This document shows, one piece after another, positions 1 to 11,495 of a stretch of DNA of 64,000 bases. The notes beneath the pieces were generated by a model. The model saw only the letters and a program-made list of their open reading frames with translations, was not told where the DNA came from and searched no databases. This DNA comes from Doris montereyensis. Lineage: Eukaryota; Mollusca; Gastropoda; Nudibranchia; Dorididae. Every line of letters starts with the position of its first letter. The stretch's first letter is position 1. The translations under genes and the position numbers were made by a program. The DNA lies in NCBI GenBank assembly GCA_037039925.1, contig JAXRKP010001044.1, positions 1 through 64,000 on the forward strand, read 5' to 3'.

Positions 1-1106
1 TTACTTTTAGACTTTTAGCTGTGTTTTTTTTTTTTTGTAGGGGAGAAGAATTAACAGGAAATTGAACCAGCAGCCTAAGGACAACTTTCTTTATAAACTC
101 TGGGTGTAGGCAAACAGCCAGGTAGTTTGTGTGTGCTTGTAGAGACGATAATGGGACGGTGATTTAAAGAAGTTTCACCTCTGACCATGGCGTGTATAAA
201 GACTGATTACCCCAGCTTGTATTCTGTCTCAGCAATGGACGCCACGCTAAAGTTGTATGCGGCGTATTTTTCTTCTTTCTGCTTTTTTTCCCCTTCATTT
301 TTGGGCGGGGGGGGGTGGTGTCCCAAACCTGTTCCACGTGGCTATTTATCATTGTTCCTTTAGCATTATTCGGGTAACATTGTCAGAGTAACGTTTATCG
401 CTTATGGAAACAGTATGTGTTTTAATCGTTTCTTTATATTTATTTTATTTTACACGATCGTGAATGGGTCAGGAATGAATTTAAGGTAGGAAATATTTAA
501 TTATAAATAACAGTGCCCGTTCATCAACACGTATCCATCAACTTGGGTAATGATGTGACATCTACGATAACCTTATTTAGTGCGAATCCTATTTCCTTAT
601 GTATACTAGTCAAGACTTGTCTAACAGCCAATTGAATTGGCTTCAATTTTATAAAACTTTTTTTCTGGATCCGAGAAGTCTCAAGTTTGCTAAGGTAGGC
701 TAGGCCGAAGGAAAGATACAAGAAATCGTTTCTTCCTTTAGCAACTCATATGATATCATCGTCAACAGCACACAATAACACTGCATTGTAATTGTTAGAT
801 TTTCATCTAAGCATTCGTATAAGCATTGTCCTTGCAATAAAATAATTTTCTATTTTTAATCTTGAACTGTTGAATGCCATAAGTTATTATTGCCATGCGT
901 TATTACCCTTTCTATAGATCTACGTGGGTATTTCTGTTCTAATGTGAAACTTGATGTAATATGTTTTGCAGTTTGGGACGAGAAAGATAGTATCTTATCT
1001 TATTCTATCTTATCAAAAACATTATTGGATTTGTGTCTGATGAATTGACAATCTTGCCTTGTACCTCAGTCTCACTCATAATCTCTATTGTTTTCAAAAA
1101 CACCAG

Positions 1107-1321
1107 CAAGCTTTGACAAATGTGAGCGAAGATCAAGAGCTGCTTTCAAAAGTATTTAAACAACGCTACCAGGTACAAAGGAGAAGTGGAAAACTGTCAG
1201 AAAAAATATCAAACGGCTACCCATGAGTGTAGTTTGATGTCAGACAAAGCGGAAGCCTTAGACAGACAACTAAGAGAAAGGAGTGGTTCATAAATGAACA
1301 CGAAGTATCTTGGCAAAAGAG
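1107..1321 (+). CDS. Coiled-coil protein, internal exon (frameshifted)
   Basis: After acceptor ACACCAG, the reading QALTNVSEDQELLSK continues as KYLNNATRYKGEVENCQKKY, then EALDRQLRE and KEWFINEHEVSWQKR. A heptad-like pattern and many charged residues indicate coiled coil. Two frame changes are needed: one extra base in the AAAA near 1150 and one missing in the AAA near 1278. The donor GTACAT at 1322 is weak, and its phase does not join the next exon directly, so an exon may be missing or the donor may differ. I do not recognise the family. Confidence 0.7.
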
Positions 1322-2088
1322 GTACATGTACAGTGTGTATGATCTTGTCAGTTTGATTAACAAATGTTACTAAAAAAAATGTTCTAATAGAATAAGGAAA
1401 TTGATGAAAGTATTAGACCAGCATCTCTTGATCTTACTAGAACTATATATTGTTTTCTCTATATTCAGACTGTTAAGATGAATTTGAATACGGCGTACCT
1501 ACTTACGCGTGGGGGGGTTTTTGTGGTTGCTTATACTGCACACTAGCCTCCCGTTTGGTGAAACTACAAAAGCGATTTTGAATTTATCTAAAATGTTTTC
1601 CTGGCCTTTGCAGTTACAGCAAAATGTATTTGTTCCTCCTCTCTTAATTAAGACATCATCTGCTATTTCTCATGGTAGATTTTAGGATATTGCCTTTATT
1701 GGTCACGATCAGGAATATGTAATCGATTTGGGAGGGGGGCGACACAGTCTGTCCATTTTAGAGACTCATGTCTCTATATCTTTCTCCATTGTCCTGTACA
1801 TGGTTTAGCCTGCAAGATCATCTATATATAACATGCAATTAATATTAAATGTGTTAGTGTTTACGGCCCTCACCTTTACTTTCACTGACATTGAAATTGA
1901 GTGAGTATAATGGTAATCAAACACATACACCCTTTCTTTAGTTTAGATCCTTTTGCTTTTTGCTTATCATCCTGAGTAAAATGATAGTGGGGTCGTTAAG
2001 TCAGGAAAAAACACAAAAACAAAACCCAATGATCACGACAGTATTCCAAGAGCATTTTTTTTCATTTAAGGCTAAATTTCTTATCCAG
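1322..2088 (+). other. Intron or intergenic stretch in the coiled-coil gene
   Basis: AT-rich sequence between two supported exons. A short G run lies near 1509-1516. I see no repeat copy or convincing extra exon, although the phase mismatch across it suggests one may be hidden. Confidence 0.5.
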
Positions 2089-2229
2089 GTGGAAAAACTG
2101 AAAGAAAGTCTCCGATCAAAGACAAAGCAGCTGGAGTCCCTTGAAGAGGTCAAGGACACACTAGAGGAATCCAACCACCAGTTAAACCTCAGTAATCAAA
2201 AACTGATGCACTCATGTGAAGAGGTAGAG
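2089..2229 (+). CDS. Coiled-coil protein, internal exon
   Basis: 141 bp, 47 codons in phase 0, between TTATCCAG and GTAAGA. Reads VEKLKESLRSKTKQLESLEE and continues to NLSNQKLMHSCEEVE. Regular Leu spacing with acidic and basic flanks indicates a coiled coil. This is the cleanest exon of the plus-strand gene and needs no correction. Confidence 0.82.
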
Positions 2230-2406
2230 GTAAGAAGATTGCTGACAGGCAAAGAAACAATAATATAGCCTGAATATGTCTGACGTTGCCTTCAGGCTTG
2301 AATATACCGGTAAATATAATCATTGAATACAACGCATGGGTGAGGTCCGTGCATGCATCTTACACCAGCCAGATTTGCTGAGAATGATATATCTATTTTC
2401 TTTCAG

Positions 2407-3252
2407 CGTTGTACATTAATCGAAGACGCCTCAGTCAAACGCAAAACAAAAAGAAACCATAAGTTGTAGCGTTTCATATAACGAAAGGCTAAGAGTATTG
2501 GTAGGCAATGCCACTTTTGCTTTGTATTCTTTACTGATCTTAATTCGGAAATGTCCTCATCGCCTTTCCAATGCCATTCTTTCAGGCCATCATCAACGTC
2601 CCAAAAGCGGACGCGTCTGCACAGATTGGTCCAAGTTTGTACATGATGATTAGCCTGGGAGTCTTGGGTTTGCGCCGACACACGACTTGCGGCCGCTCAG
2701 ATCCGGCCGTTGACGTACACTGGCTACACGCAGACCAATTCAGACCAGACGCGTCGTCAAGACACACGCAAACCGACAGCGTAATACTTAGTCATCACAG
2801 TCGCGATGTGGCTATCCAAACTCTACGAAAGGTTTTAATCAACAGAGGCTGTGGTCATTATGGAGCCTCCGATTTCACAAAGAACACAGGCAGCCAAACG
2901 CTGGTGGCACCAACGGCCGCCTGTTTTGAGTATGGCGTCTTGCCCAGCAAGTCTACCAAACCGGAAGCACAGGCAAAATCTGACCGATGTCGAAGACGAG
3001 CACTTTCCCAAGACGACCGTCGTGCCTGGAGAGAGAGAGGGTAGTGGGGGCAGGCAACACGGTTGGCGGTATGTCCTTGACGAATGACGATTGCAACGAG
3101 GCGACTTGCGACGCCACGCCCTTTGAAGACAACAGAGAAGAAAGCTTCTGTGAACTCTGAAATCAATTCCAGGAGTCCCTACGAATGGCATGATGAGACC
3201 TTCAATGCCATGTCATCGCATCTGCCATCCAAGTTCAAAGGGATTCTCAAAG
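2407..3252 (+). CDS. Probable large exon of the coiled-coil gene, frame unresolved
   Basis: Starts after TTTCAG in the phase left by the previous exon, reading RCTLIEDASVKRKTKRNHKL before a stop. From about 2560 another frame is open to 3044 and contains SRHTQTDS, DVAIQT and NTGSQT. A third frame, TNDDCNEATCDATPFEDNRE, bridges about 3030-3130. The second frame resumes as EINSRSPYEWHDETFNAM and ends SKFKGILK before GTTTGA. The stretch is GC-rich compared with its surroundings, which lengthens chance open frames on both strands, so not every segment need be real. RHTQT fits the LC8 dynein light chain anchor pattern (K/R-x-T-Q-T). Confidence 0.5.
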
Positions 3253-3254
3253 GT

Positions 3255-3420
3255 TTGATTTTGATATGATTTTGATTTTACCCACATCCACAGCTCAGGG
3301 ACTCGGGGGGGGGGGGGTATAAAAAAATCGAGAAAATTGTTCAACCTGTTGTGGCACGAACCCACGACCGTTTGGTTGAGAAGCCAACACCTTGCCTCTG
3401 TACCACCGTGTTCCATTGGA
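3255..3420 (-). mobile_element. tRNA-derived SINE, family A
   Basis: On the minus strand the head reads GGTACAGAGGCAAGGTGTTG with a box B-like GGGTTCGTGCC, and the 3' end carries the family signature GTGGATGTGGGTAAAATCAA with an ATCAAA-type tail. An internal poly-G run of 13 or more bases lies at 3306. The tail starts only a few bases after the splice donor at 3253. Confidence 0.8.
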
Positions 3421-3840
3421 TACTGAAAGGTACATGACCAATGCTATAGTACGGGAACGGATTTTAATGAAAAGATATACATTTATTAATACACGTACAT
3501 GCAGGCCAACGTCATAGACCTAGTATATGAGTGCTAGAAACAAAATGGGGATAAATTGGATGAGGAGTTTTTAGCACATCTCATCAAATACATCACACCT
3601 TTGTTTTGAAATGTTTCAGAATTAGACATCATGTATCGCTTCTGAATTATGTTTTTTATTCAGTGTCTACATGTAACAAAAACGAATTTATTTGCTTAAT
3701 ATATAGGATTACAACACATAAGTTGACAATGATAACAATTAAATGAATAATTTACTCATGAAATGAAATATGTACTATTCTTCGGTCTAAAAGTTCAAGT
3801 TTTGACTATTTTAACAAATAACGATTCTATTTATCTTCAG

Positions 3841-3911
3841 CTCCCCACTCATGTCAAAGGGAAAGGATCGCATTCCAAGTCAGTGAGTTTCCTGACACGC
3901 TAGAAACGTGT
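3841..3911 (+). CDS. Coiled-coil gene, candidate downstream exon
   Basis: 71 bp between TTATCTTCAG and GTAAGT. Joined to the single base left by the preceding exon, it reads APHSCQRERIAFQVSEFPDT, then LETC, with no stop and phase 0 at the end. Both splice sites are strong. No domain recognised. Confidence 0.6.
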
Positions 3912-5257
3912 GTAAGTCCTTGTAACTCCAACTAGTATAATAATATTACCACATGCATGAAATTATAGGGGTAAAGCGAAGGACTAATCTGCATGTATTA
4001 TCCATGTTTCCTTCTACTCATTCTTATCATCACCGTCTTTTTTTCTTTCTTCCTTTGTTCTGTTTTTCTGACACCACACTCTGTGACGCCTTAATAAGTG
4101 TTTAGCTCTGGAGATATTTTTGTTTGTTGTCTGACGAAGGATTATAGGTCAATAGTTTGTTCTGTCTTAAGCTTTATTGGTGGAGTTGTCATTTATTGTC
4201 GCTTTTCATCTTTTTTTACTTCACTCCATTGTGGCTCCTTTGTATTACCACATATACATATACATCATAGTATTTTATTGGTATGTTGGTACGGAAATCA
4301 GGTTGGGCATTGTGAATGTGATTTACACATCTGTCACACTAGTCACATTTTATCCTCTTGCTTGGAAAAAAATTGCTTTCAGCTTGTTTCACGTGTATTT
4401 AGTGTGTCGTTGCGTGGTATCAATACTGTCATAGCATCATAAGCCTATGTTATACATGTCTAATTCTGAGCGTTCCATGCGGCAATGGTTTGTTGTCAGT
4501 CCACTAAGAGGACTGAGATAGGGGTCTAATAAATCATGGTTTTTATTTTAAGAATTATTTTTTTTTACTAATGGGTTTCATTGCTTCCCCATCTTGAGAA
4601 GAATTTTCATTTCCTATTTTCAACTTTGTTTTATTATTATTTTTTGAAATTTGGAATAGTAACGTTCACATCTCGTGGAAATCGAATACTGACTCGATCT
4701 AATAATCGAACTTGGATTTCACCGGGATACAACGTGCCTATATTATAAGATAATAATGTTGAGGATATAGCAAATGGATTTTCTTACTCCGACCCAGACT
4801 CTAGATAATACAGTTCAGTAATTCTCAACATAGATAATGTGATCTCACAACCAGGTGGTCTTTGTTTAAAATATAACTGCCTCACACACAGTGACTTTGC
4901 ACGCCTTCTGTCGGATGACTTCATTCTTCGAGCATGAAAAGAAAAAGGAGAAGAATAAGTAAACATTAGTTAATACTAGTTCCTTTTTTTTCTCTTTAGT
5001 TTCTCGCCGTCACATAAAGATAGTAGAACAGGTTCTAGTATCTTTGCTGTCACATAGATCTACAACATTCTGATTTGAATCATTCAAAAACAAACAAACA
5101 AGAAAAACAACCCGTAACCATCGTTTATTTTTAAATTCCCACTTCTATTTTATAGGCAGAGAAGGAGGTGAGGAAGATGCACGTTTTATTCAAAAATAAC
5201 AAATTGGTTCATATTTTTAATTACATGTATTGTCATTTCGTCTCATGTTTGTCTCAG

Positions 5258-5562
5258 TTTATGATCTCACCCAAACCCAATCCAAGTCTCATGTTAAGCG
5301 TGCTACAAGTCTCAGCAAAGCCAGGAAACCGTCACTACAGATGGTATCGTCATCATCAGCAACATCAGCAGCTGGTAACGGCGGGTCAACAATACCACCT
5401 TTCGGTTTCTACTGATGCGACGCAGAAGACTAATATCAGTACTGATATAAAAGTGGAATTAAACACTGACCCTTCCTCCAGACACAGCCACCAGGAATCG
5501 TGTCCGTTGTCCGCAGTAGGAGGAGCGTGACCGTCTTCACAGTCTTTGTAGTGACGTCAAAG
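5258..5562 (+). CDS. Coiled-coil gene, candidate exon with two compensating frameshifts
   Basis: After GTCTCAG it reads YDLTQTQSKSHVKRATSLSK and on to GSTIPPFGF. It then must change frame to read VSTDATQKTNISTDIKVE, and change back to end GIVSVVRSRRSVTVFTVF before GTATGT. The first and last parts share one frame, so two opposite indels between about 5405 and 5480 explain the stops. Ser/Thr-rich, with a second TQT motif. The entry phase implies a further small exon upstream that I could not define. Confidence 0.55.
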
Positions 5563-5649
5563 GTATGTGTTAACGTTTTAAGTGTTGAACATGGGAAAGA
5601 ACCCCCCTCCCCCCCGCACTCTCTCTGTGTCTGTCTGTCTGTCTCTGTC

Positions 5650-5651
<2 letters not shown>

Positions 5652-5688
<37 letters not shown>
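5652..5688. repeat. (CA)n microsatellite
   Basis: About 18 CA units, preceded by CT/GTCT-rich sequence, in the last intron of the plus-strand gene. Confidence 0.97.
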
Positions 5689-5691
<3 letters not shown>

Positions 5692-5884
5692 TACACGTAC
5701 ACACATTCAAAGACGATTTAGTAAAAGTCAAAGAAATACTCCTGTGTCTACATTTGATATCAATAACATCGTAACTTAATGGAAGATTCTTTACTTGCAA
5801 GGCACAATGATTCAATTATAGATATTTTGATTCAATGGAACTAGTTACAGTAGACTACTAATTACTAATTTCACTAAATCACAG

Positions 5885-6043
5885 ATGCTTTCTCGAATTT
5901 GGAAACCTCCTGACCACTGTGAACTGCAAAAGAGAGGTCATGAGCGACTCAGACTCAAACCCGTGACAGAAGTCATGGAGGGCCAAGATCAAGGTTCAAA
6001 AGCAATCAGTGCGCCCTGTTGTAAGAAACAAAAACTACTTTGA
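5885..6043 (+). CDS. Coiled-coil gene, terminal exon
   Basis: Begins directly after AATCACAG in the phase left by the preceding exon and reads 52 codons, MLSRIWKPPDHCELQKRGHE onward, ending SAPCCKKQKLL and TGA at 6041-6043. Codons and acceptor are convincing, and no further donor is needed. The family is not recognised. Confidence 0.66.
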   Translation: MLSRIWKPPDHCELQKRGHERLRLKPVTEVMEGQDQGSKAISAPCCKKQKLL

Positions 6044-6142
6044 CACTGACACCTTTGTGTAGTATATGTGTATGATGGTACGATTGGAAATTAGTGACGT
6101 GCGTATCGTCACATTAGAATCGACTAGAAGTACGACAATAGG

Positions 6143-6260
6143 GGCGCCGGTAGCTCATTCGCTAGAGCGGCTGACTAGTACCACCACCCAGGGGGCCTGA
6201 GTTCGAAGTCGGGGCGAATTTTTCTGTCCTCCGGTCGTCTCAGCAGCGAAGTGGGTAGCT
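6143..6260 (+). mobile_element. tRNA-derived SINE-like head (third type)
   Basis: Contains a box A-like TAGCTCATTCGCTAGAG and a box B-like GAGTTCGAAGTC about 40 bases apart, as in RNA polymerase III promoters. The flanks do not form an acceptor stem, so a functional tRNA is unlikely. Only one copy was seen here. Confidence 0.55.
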
Positions 6261-6346
6261 ATGCACGATGTACGACGTTGGCAAAAGTATAGGCAGCATG
6301 GAAGTGGAAGTCAATGGCTAAGTACCACACTGTGCCGTATGTTTAG

Positions 6347-6762
6347 AATAAAAATCAGGACTTTCCTCCTGGTTATCATGCGATCAACTATGGACTTGCT
6401 TTACTTTTCTTCTTCTTTTTTCCTTACACGATATTTATTATCAAGATTGAGAAGCCGTCGGCATATTAGTATAAGTTTCTAACTTCGATATCCACGCTGA
6501 CATTGAATATCAAAAATATCACCACCATAATTCATTAAGGTTGAATATCGTGCACACAAACAAAAAAACAGCTATATCAACGTCAACAAACAATATAAGT
6601 AATAGAGTGTGAATGTGAAGGAAGGGGCATTGTGAATGCATCCTTCAGAGTCTTTTGTGTTCGCTACTTTGCCTTTAAACACAGTGCTTTTGTTCTGTCT
6701 TTTAATAAGTACTACCGATACATGTACTGTAATTCTGCGTATTACAATTAAGTTGAAATAAA
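6347..6762 (+). terminator. Candidate polyadenylation signals of the plus-strand gene
   Basis: AATAAA occurs at 6347-6352 and again at 6757-6762, about 300 and 715 bases after the stop codon at 6043. The second sits in an A-rich context followed by T/G-rich sequence from 6790, a typical downstream element. Which one is used is unknown. Confidence 0.4.
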
Positions 6763-9700
6763 AAAAATCAAGTAAAGTGTATTGAAACTGTTTTTCTTCC
6801 TTTGGTTAACTAGCTCCATTCTTTGTCTTACTTTTTGTTCTGGCAGTCGCATGTCTTGAATTTTGGCCTAGACATAGTACAGAGTGGCACAACATAATTC
6901 AACGTATTGTCAGGTCTTGATGCCCCGAGAGATTGATGATGAACATACCAAATCCTTCTAATATGTCTAAGAGTGACTACAACTGGGCTATATTGTTTGA
7001 ATAATATGTTCCATTTACTTACCACATCCCAAGATCTAAATCCCAATTGAAATCCATAAAATATCACAACAGTGACCAGTTTATATGGGACTGGCACCGA
7101 AGACAAACAAACTGAACATAATGCGATTTTCTCAATGTCTTGGTCTTCAATTTATTGATCAAGTTCTCTGTTACTTGATTGGTTCACTGCACTACAGTTG
7201 GTAAAATGATACTTTATTGTACATCGACTTTGGGACATCATAATGACAATGACTAAAGGTTTCTGTTTTCGATTTTATACTTATGTCACCACATGAATTT
7301 GCACTGCATTGATTGGACATAGCAGTTTCATTCTTGTGATTTCCCAAGGCATATAAATCTGAATAAAATTTGTGAATTTCTTTTTCCTTGCCAGATTATC
7401 CATTGGAAAAAAATATCTTAAGATTATTATACATGTAGCATAAATTATTACCAAAAAGACAAATTGATTGAAATGCTCTTTTCTTATCATTTGTGATCCT
7501 CGTATGAAGTATTGTAGGAGAATTATTAAATCAATAATGGAAAACTTTGATTATTCACTCTGCCTACAACAGCCTAAAAATAGCTTGATCTAAGTCCCAA
7601 AGATTATAGTGACATGAGCACATATTTAAAAGGGCACTTGTCCATCGCATAGACTTGTGCACTACTATCAATCAATTGATCCACCCATCAATAATATCAG
7701 TGTTTAAACATCCATATGTGTCATAATTGTAGACACAACACTCTAATGAATTCACTAGCATCAAAGAGAAAATGAAACAAAAAACTGCAAGTTAAGAATC
7801 AGTGGATTTTATTACAAAATAGTCACAACCTATTTAATGTGGGGATTAAATGCGGCAACCAATCTCAACCTGGAAAACTCTATCATCATTACTACATGCT
7901 GACCCTCGGGGAAAAATAAGAAAAAAATAAGTCTAGACACTAACACAAATTATAAACTAAAGCATGATGGCTATTGATGTTGGATAAATAGGGAAGAAAA
8001 ACAAAATTTCAAGCTATGTATAAAGAGCAAGAAATATGCAACCTTTACATATCATATTTTTTGTACTGCGAGTTCAAGCAAAATTTAGACAGAGTGGCAG
8101 TGTTTCACACCTCTTGTTTTCTTTCACCCTTTGACAAGTTTTCAAATGAATCAAATTTTCCGACAAGTCAAAACAGAGAGTCAATATCAATGATAGCACA
8201 CCAAAGACATTTACAATACATTTTTTCATGAAATTGACTGTTTCATATTGTTCACACTGGTAAAGTCAAAGCGAAAAAAAGTACAGAAATTGACTAAGGA
8301 GGGGGAAAATAGAAAACAAGATTTTATAATAGGAATCTTGAGGGCAAATGAATATTCATTTTTTTCGGAAAAAAGGGGAGGTCTGTAATTGAAGAGCTTG
8401 TTATGTGAGTATCATTTCCATATGTAATTGTTTTATTAATGCTACCAATACATATGACATTGCCTATACAAAAGAAGCAAAATCTTTGGTGGGGAGGGGG
8501 GTGGTGGTGGAGATCAGATGTTAACCATCATGAGACAATACTGAAGCAATGCCATGTATCAGATTCAGAACAAGGCAAGTGGGTAATTTAAGGTGTTGCT
8601 ACATGACTACGTGACATCTGACGTGATTATAGTATGATAAGAACAATTTTGAAAGTGCTGCACAGATCACTATAACATCACAGTTGCAAAGTGAATGTAT
8701 AAAAATCAGTTGTTTCATGTAACTTCACACTTGTCATCTCCAAATAGACATACCAAAAAAGCATGGGCATTGAAAATACTACAATCTAAACAAAAAAAAC
8801 TAATGTTTTAAGTTGCTTTTCAACTCAATTCTGATTATTTCTACCATAAAATTAAAAAAGAAGGGGGAAAAAGGACAAGTTAAGTGAAAGAAATAGTGAA
8901 ACAAAAATAAAGGATTTTCATTACTTGAATCTAAACAGGAAAAATGCTGATAACAGATGAAATGTAGACAAATCTCCTGAGCTCATTCTTCACCATTTTC
9001 GTTCTATTCTATTGATCAAACTAAAACAAAAGGAGAAAAACTATTGAAACATTAGATAGCATGAAATGCCTTAACACATCTTAATGCAAAACTGCATTAG
9101 AGGAGGAAAAGCATATTGGTATGAATTAAGATGAGTTTATAAAAGCAATGGGAATGGGACAAACTTCCACAATCAAAGAGGCTAAATGATAACTGATAGG
9201 CTGATGACAAACCGCTTCTAGCTTTACCGACAAGCATAATTTTCAACACTTTTATTAGAAACTTGACATTCAAGCATTTCCCACCCATCCAGGTGGCAAG
9301 ACTAGACAAATTTATAAAAAGCAACAATAGAGAATTTTGCAAACTCAGAATTTTCTTTCAAATCCCATTTTTCATACAAAGAAAACAATGTGTAACACTC
9401 AGACATTATGAATAAAATATATTAAATGCATTCGTAATACCTTAACATGGTAATCTCAATTCAATTAGGAAGGGGGGAGGGGGAGTGTTGCCTGAGCCTT
9501 ATGTTCATGCCATTCAATGGTGCTTGCCATAAGGATAACAACACAGACTTGTAACAAAACATGCATGCGAAATCATCAAATCATATCCTTTCTAGTATTT
9601 TTAAATCGATTTTCCACTATACATAAACGATGTCACTAGATTAGCTCACTAAGACTAAGATATTATATGGGATCTTCGCTAAAGTTAGCTTCTCTCTTTT

Positions 9701-9899
9701 CTGTTGAACGTTCAGCGCTTTGGTTTGAACTACTTACTGTTTACATTCATTCACTACCCATAGAAATCATAAGAATTTTTTTTTTTTTTATGTTAATTGC
9801 ATATCAAAGCAAATAAGTATGCAAATCAACACTAATACAATTTTTGTGCAAATTTCTTCTGGTCTTCTCTCACATAATCTATTAGATAGAGTGTGCCTC

Positions 9900-9900
<1 letters not shown>
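6763..9900. other. Intergenic, no gene seen
   Basis: AT-rich sequence on both strands with short A and G runs and no open frame that looks coding. No copy of the repeat families described elsewhere was recognised. Confidence 0.6.

Positions 9901-9942
<42 letters not shown>
9901..9942. repeat. (GT)n microsatellite
   Basis: About 20 GT units, ending at TGCAGTTG. Confidence 0.97.
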
Positions 9943-9945
<3 letters not shown>

Positions 9946-10124
9946 TGTATGCAAAATACATGAAAAAAGTCCTGATGTACTTTTTTTCTTTTCTTTTTTT
10001 TTGCAATCTCCGGCACACTTCTGCACAATACAGATCAGTGAAGAGCCAGTGATCAAAAACATTATTTATTGATTTAAGTTGTTATTATAACTTGTTTTTT
10101 ACATTTACATTATTATCATTACAG

Positions 10125-10860
10125 TGGAACCGCTCAAATTAGGAACCCAGGGAGTCTGGAACAATCGGGAAAAACCCTGGGAATGGAATGTTTTCTATAA
10201 ATTTTAGCTCTTTTTTCAAGAGCTTGCACTGATTATCATCAGCCCCCCCCCCCCCCCAAGAAAAATTACGTATTCCAACACTCACTCGTTATCCAAATTT
10301 GTTCTCTGAATCACCAAAACATCAATTGTTATCCCTACGGTAGCAATACATATGTTACACATTGCATAATATGTAAATGGTGTTGTAAGTACCAGTTTAT
10401 GATGACATAAGCCAGACACACCATCATCCATTACGCAAGTGTGAAATCAGATGTCGAGCCAGCCCTTCCTGGTCCACATAAAAATACAGTTCAGTGTTGA
10501 TATGGGACGGACGTCGTTTTAACAGCAGAGTAGTGCACTGTCGTAGCCTTTCATTACCCGCTTATCCTGGCAATCACAAGGGTGGACATGCGAGAGATGA
10601 TTAACCGATCCACCTTGCATTCTCGAATCCGCATCTTATGTATCTACCGTCCAACAAAGCTCGACAATCAGTGACACCACTGATGAATGCAATGTTAATT
10701 CGTTTTTATCAACTGGTCCTGTGGCAACAGTAAAGTGTTCGTTTAATTCTGTATTTTACCACTCACAGAAGGGCTTAAGTATCTAAATTTGTTGAGGAGA
10801 AACCAAAATCCCTAGGTTCCGGGCAATCGGGAAACATGGATGGATAATTTTACAATCCAC
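10125..10860 (+). mobile_element. Possible pogo/Tigger-like nonautonomous element
   Basis: Begins TA then CAGTGGAACCGCTCAAATTA, similar in style to pogo/Tigger terminal repeats, followed by ACTCGTTATCCAAATTTG internally, also typical of such elements. A clean right terminal repeat was not found; CCTAGGTTCCGGGCAATCGG at 10812 may be a degraded inverted partner of the left-end sequence. Confidence 0.35.
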
Positions 10861-10899
10861 CAAGAATTCCCGATTACAGATTTTCTTTCTTCCTTTCTT

Positions 10900-11393
10900 T
10901 ATCAGCTCCCATTCTACCTTCCGGTGTATGGGTTTTAGATGCCTGAAATGATCTTTCTCCAGGCTGCCCTGTCCTGACAATTTCTGTTTCCGTCCGTGAA
11001 AGTTAAATTTCTTTGCGTTAATGCCTCTTTTATATCTTCTTCCCACTTTATCCGAGGTCTGCCTTTTGGTCTTTTACCTTGAGTTATTGTCATTCATTCT
11101 GTTAACATGCCCAAACCACCTCAATTGATTCATTTCTATCTTAGTTTTTATACTATCTGCTTTGGTTTGATCTCTTATTGTTGTGTTTCTGATTTTGTCT
11201 CTTTTAGTTTTCCTACTACTCTTCTTAGATATTTCATTTCGGCTGCCTGCACTCTACTGTATGCCCTAGTGTCTAAGGTCCAGGTTTCACTGCCATAGAG
11301 GAGAGTAGGACAATAAACTGTGTTGTATACTGCCATTTTGGTTTTTGTTGACAATTCTTGTTTACCTACAAATGCCTTTCCTAGAGAGATCAC
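10900..11393 (-). pseudogene. Non-LTR retrotransposon reverse transcriptase C-terminal relic
   Basis: Minus-strand reading shows KTKMAVYNTVYCPTLLYGSE, then [30 protein letters not shown] and DRAAWRKIISG across several frames. YGSETW and [10 protein letters not shown] are signatures of the region after the LINE reverse transcriptase domain. Broken by frameshifts and stops, 5'-truncated, and bounded by a TTA microsatellite. Confidence 0.88.
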
Positions 11394-11396
11394 TGC

Positions 11397-11399
11397 ATT

Positions 11400-11459
<60 letters not shown>

Positions 11460-11495
11460 ATTATTAGCATTAGCATTAGCATTAGCATTAGTATT
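11397..11495. repeat. (TTA)n microsatellite passing into (GCATTA)n
   Basis: About 20 TTA units with one TTT interruption, then five GCATTA units and degenerate TTA to about 11600. It abuts the LINE fragment. Confidence 0.95.

Noticed and set aside
2403..2681. 92-codon minus-strand open frame
   Set aside because: Antisense shadow of the GC-rich probable exon of the plus-strand gene.
5156..5167. 12-bp microexon (GCAGAGAAGGAG) between TTATAG and GTGAGG
   Set aside because: Splice sites look good but its length does not give the phase required by the next exon.
6143..6215. Functional tRNA gene
   Set aside because: Box A and box B are present but no acceptor stem or sensible anticodon arm can be formed; fits a SINE head.
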